Assembly (NCBI GenBank): GCA_003135035.1
Contig: PLDE01000025.1
Location: 1-6,480 of the forward strand
Reading direction: 5' to 3'
Source: Candidatus Dormiibacterota bacterium
Lineage (GTDB): Bacteria > Chloroflexota > Dormibacteria > Aeolococcales > Bog-877
Length of the DNA stretch: 6,480 nt
Part shown: piece by piece, positions 5,315-6,480 of the stretch
How positions within the stretch are numbered: the stretch's first letter is position 1
How the letters are laid out: the number at the start of each line of letters is the position of its first letter
Notes under the pieces: generated by a model
The model's input: only the letters and a program-made list of their open reading frames with translations
What the model was told of the DNA's origin: nothing
The model's database searches: none
Position numbers and translations under genes: made by a program

Positions 5315-6003
5315 AGTAAGAGGATCCGCTCGCAGTTCTCACAGGTCACCAGCTGGTCCTGGCGTGCCTCCTGGATCAGCCGCGACGGCAGCGGCAGCCG
5401 ACAGCCGCTACAGGTACCTCCGGTCACCTTGGCCACCGCCGGTCGCCGCCGGGCAGCGGTGCGCTCATAGGTGCGCAGCTGGGGGGGCGTCAGCGTCTCC
5501 GCCAGCTGCGCCCGTTCGGCTTGCACGGACGAGATCTCCTCGGCCAGCTCGGGAGCCTGGAGGCGGTCGGCGGCACGCATCTGCTCCACCTCGCGCTCCC
5601 GCAGGGCCAGTTGGTCGACCACTTCGAGGAGTTCCGCCGACGTTTTCTCCTGGGTCGCCATCTGAGCCAGCTCGCTCTCCTCCAGCGCTTGCACCTTGCC
5701 CCGCAGCGTCTCCAGTTCATGCTGGCGCCGCTGCAGGTCCGCGGGGTGGCGGACGCTGCCGTCGTAGATCGCCTTCTCGTGGCTGCGGGCCCGACCCGCC
5801 AGCTCGGCCGCCTCCAGCTCCAGCTGCTTGAGCGCCGAGGCCTGGTGCTGACCGTCGCCTTCGAGACCCGCTCGGCGCTGCCGCAGCTGGCGCACGGTGG
5901 GATCGGTTTTGGCGCGCTGGCCGGCCTCCTCTTGCTCCAGCGCCAAGGCGGAGCGGCGAAGGTCGAGAGCCTCGATGGCAGCCAGAAGCTCGGCGACTTT
6001 CAT
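5311..6003 (-). CDS. Coiled-coil C4 zinc-ribbon protein (COG1579 / DUF164 family)
   Basis: The 230-residue protein has a long charged helical region (about 1-180, Glu/Gln/Leu/Arg-rich, expected to form an antiparallel coiled coil) and a C-terminal treble-clef zinc ribbon with two CxxC pairs (Cys198/Cys201 in GTCSGC, Cys221/Cys224 in CENC). The family hallmark YDGSVRHPADLQRRQHE (80-96) corresponds to the (L)Y-SG-V-NPKEL--LQ-E motif of COG1579. Relatives include mycobacterial Rv2229c and the Helicobacter flagellar factor HP0958; in non-flagellated bacteria the role is unproven, with nucleic-acid or protein scaffolding proposed. The ATG at 6003 overlaps the trmK stop as ATGA; no clear Shine-Dalgarno is present, which suggests coupled translation. 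Its stop overlaps the rnhA start. Family call is firm; function is unknown. Confidence 0.9.
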   Translation of the reverse strand: MKVAELLAAIEALDLRRSALALEQEEAGQRAKTDPTVRQLRQRRAGLEGDGQHQASALKQLELEAAELAGRARSHEKAIYDGSVRHPADLQRRQHELETLRGKVQALEESELAQMATQEKTSAELLEVVDQLALREREVEQMRAADRLQAPELAEEISSVQAERAQLAETLTPPQLRTYERTAARRRPAVAKVTGGTCSGCRLPLPSRLIQEARQDQLVTCENCERILLL

Positions 6004-6461
6004 GGTGGTGTCACCAGAAAGAGCTGGTAGAGATGGGCTTTCTCTGTCACCTGACGGTGGGCTCGGAGCACCCAGCCCACCGCTTCCAGCCAGTCGCGCA
6101 GACGCTCCGCGCGCTGGGCCGGCTGCAGGCAGAGCCAGTCCAGGCGCCGAGCGATAGCGGAGTCGCGCTCGAGCATTTGCGCGATGCTCACGCCGCCCAG
6201 GCCGGCGATGACCGCTCCCCGGCAGTCTCGACCGAGCAGAGGCCCGAGCCCCTCCCCTTCCAGGATCTCCACGCCTGGAGTCGAGCCGAGCAGGCGTCGC
6301 AGCTCACCGGTGGGCCCGGGGTTGATCTCGGTCGCGAACACGACCCGATGTGGGGATCGCCGCTTGAGTTCCAGCGCCAGTCGGCCGTGGCCGCTGCCGA
6401 TGTCGGCAACCGCTCCCTCGGCGGGACAGAGCTCGAGCAGAGCCCGCAGCCGTTCCCCCAT
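6000..6461 (-). CDS. trmK: TrmK-family tRNA (adenine(22)-N(1))-methyltransferase, short form
   Basis: Members of this family (COG2384) use S-adenosylmethionine to methylate N1 of A22 in the tRNA D-loop. Visible motifs: RLRALLELCPAEGAVADIG (4-22) with the SAM loop DIGSGHGRLAL, ATEINPGP (43-50), IAGLGG (85-90, the family GMGG motif) and LCLQPAQRAERLRDWL (110-125), then a final strand LYQLFLV. Two points are odd. The product is only 153 residues, against about 237 in B. subtilis TrmK, because the C-terminal coiled coil is missing. The usual DIGSDHAYLP motif is also changed to DIGSGHGRLA. The ATG at 6461 aligns with known N-termini, but the frame stays open to the window edge, so a start a few codons upstream or outside is possible. 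The stop overlaps the zinc-ribbon ATG. A more general class I methyltransferase activity cannot be excluded. Confidence 0.8.
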   Translation of the reverse strand: MGERLRALLELCPAEGAVADIGSGHGRLALELKRRSPHRVVFATEINPGPTGELRRLLGSTPGVEILEGEGLGPLLGRDCRGAVIAGLGGVSIAQMLERDSAIARRLDWLCLQPAQRAERLRDWLEAVGWVLRAHRQVTEKAHLYQLFLVTPP

Positions 6462-6480
6462 CCGCGCCGACCCGCCGGCC

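Noticed and set aside
4646..5470. Plus-strand open frame of 274 codons over rnpB and rnhA
   Set aside because: It runs antisense through a clear structured RNA and a clear RNase H gene; no ribosome site or domain supports it.

Overview
The window is G+C-rich bacterial chromosomal DNA in which every supported gene lies on the minus strand, so it reads from right to left. It joins two conserved housekeeping blocks: a small RNA-metabolism operon at the right and the start of a division and cell-wall (dcw/mra) cluster at the left. The class A-type RNase P RNA, the order TrmK-like methyltransferase / C4 zinc ribbon / RNase H, and a Hanks-type kinase resembling those of deep actinobacteria suggest a high-GC Gram-positive or neighbouring terrestrial phylum (Actinomycetota-Thermoleophilia, Dormibacterota or Chloroflexota). 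The sequence alone does not settle which.

Right block (6480 to 4394). A short TrmK-type tRNA methyltransferase (trmK) overlaps a coiled-coil C4 zinc-ribbon protein (COG1579/DUF164) by ATGA. That gene overlaps an RNase HI gene (rnhA, TTG start) by TTGA. A promoter whose -35 sits on the rnhA stop codon then drives rnpB, with its predicted +1 at the first base of helix P1. A strong G+C hairpin without a U-tract follows rnpB and probably ends or processes its transcript.

Left block (4311 to 1). A good sigma-70-like promoter (TTGACC, 17 bp, TGa TACAGT) precedes a 5' UTR with 10-bp-periodic G-rich repeats that look like the MraZ operator. Then come mraZ, rsmH (GTGA overlap), a short FtsL/DivIC-like membrane protein, ftsI (class B transpeptidase, no PASTA) and, overlapping ftsI by ATGA, the first 140 residues of a serine/threonine protein kinase cut by the window edge. 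The kinase occupies the place where many dcw clusters carry murE or murF.

The left block makes a septal transpeptidase complex (FtsL, FtsI) together with the regulator MraZ and the 16S rRNA methyltransferase RsmH. The coupled kinase suggests phospho-control of septal or peripheral peptidoglycan synthesis. I saw no mobile element, CRISPR array, complete tRNA or clearly novel system. The least ordinary points are the kinase coupling with its abrupt CpG shift, a perfect hairpin on the rsmH stop codon, and the shortened TrmK.
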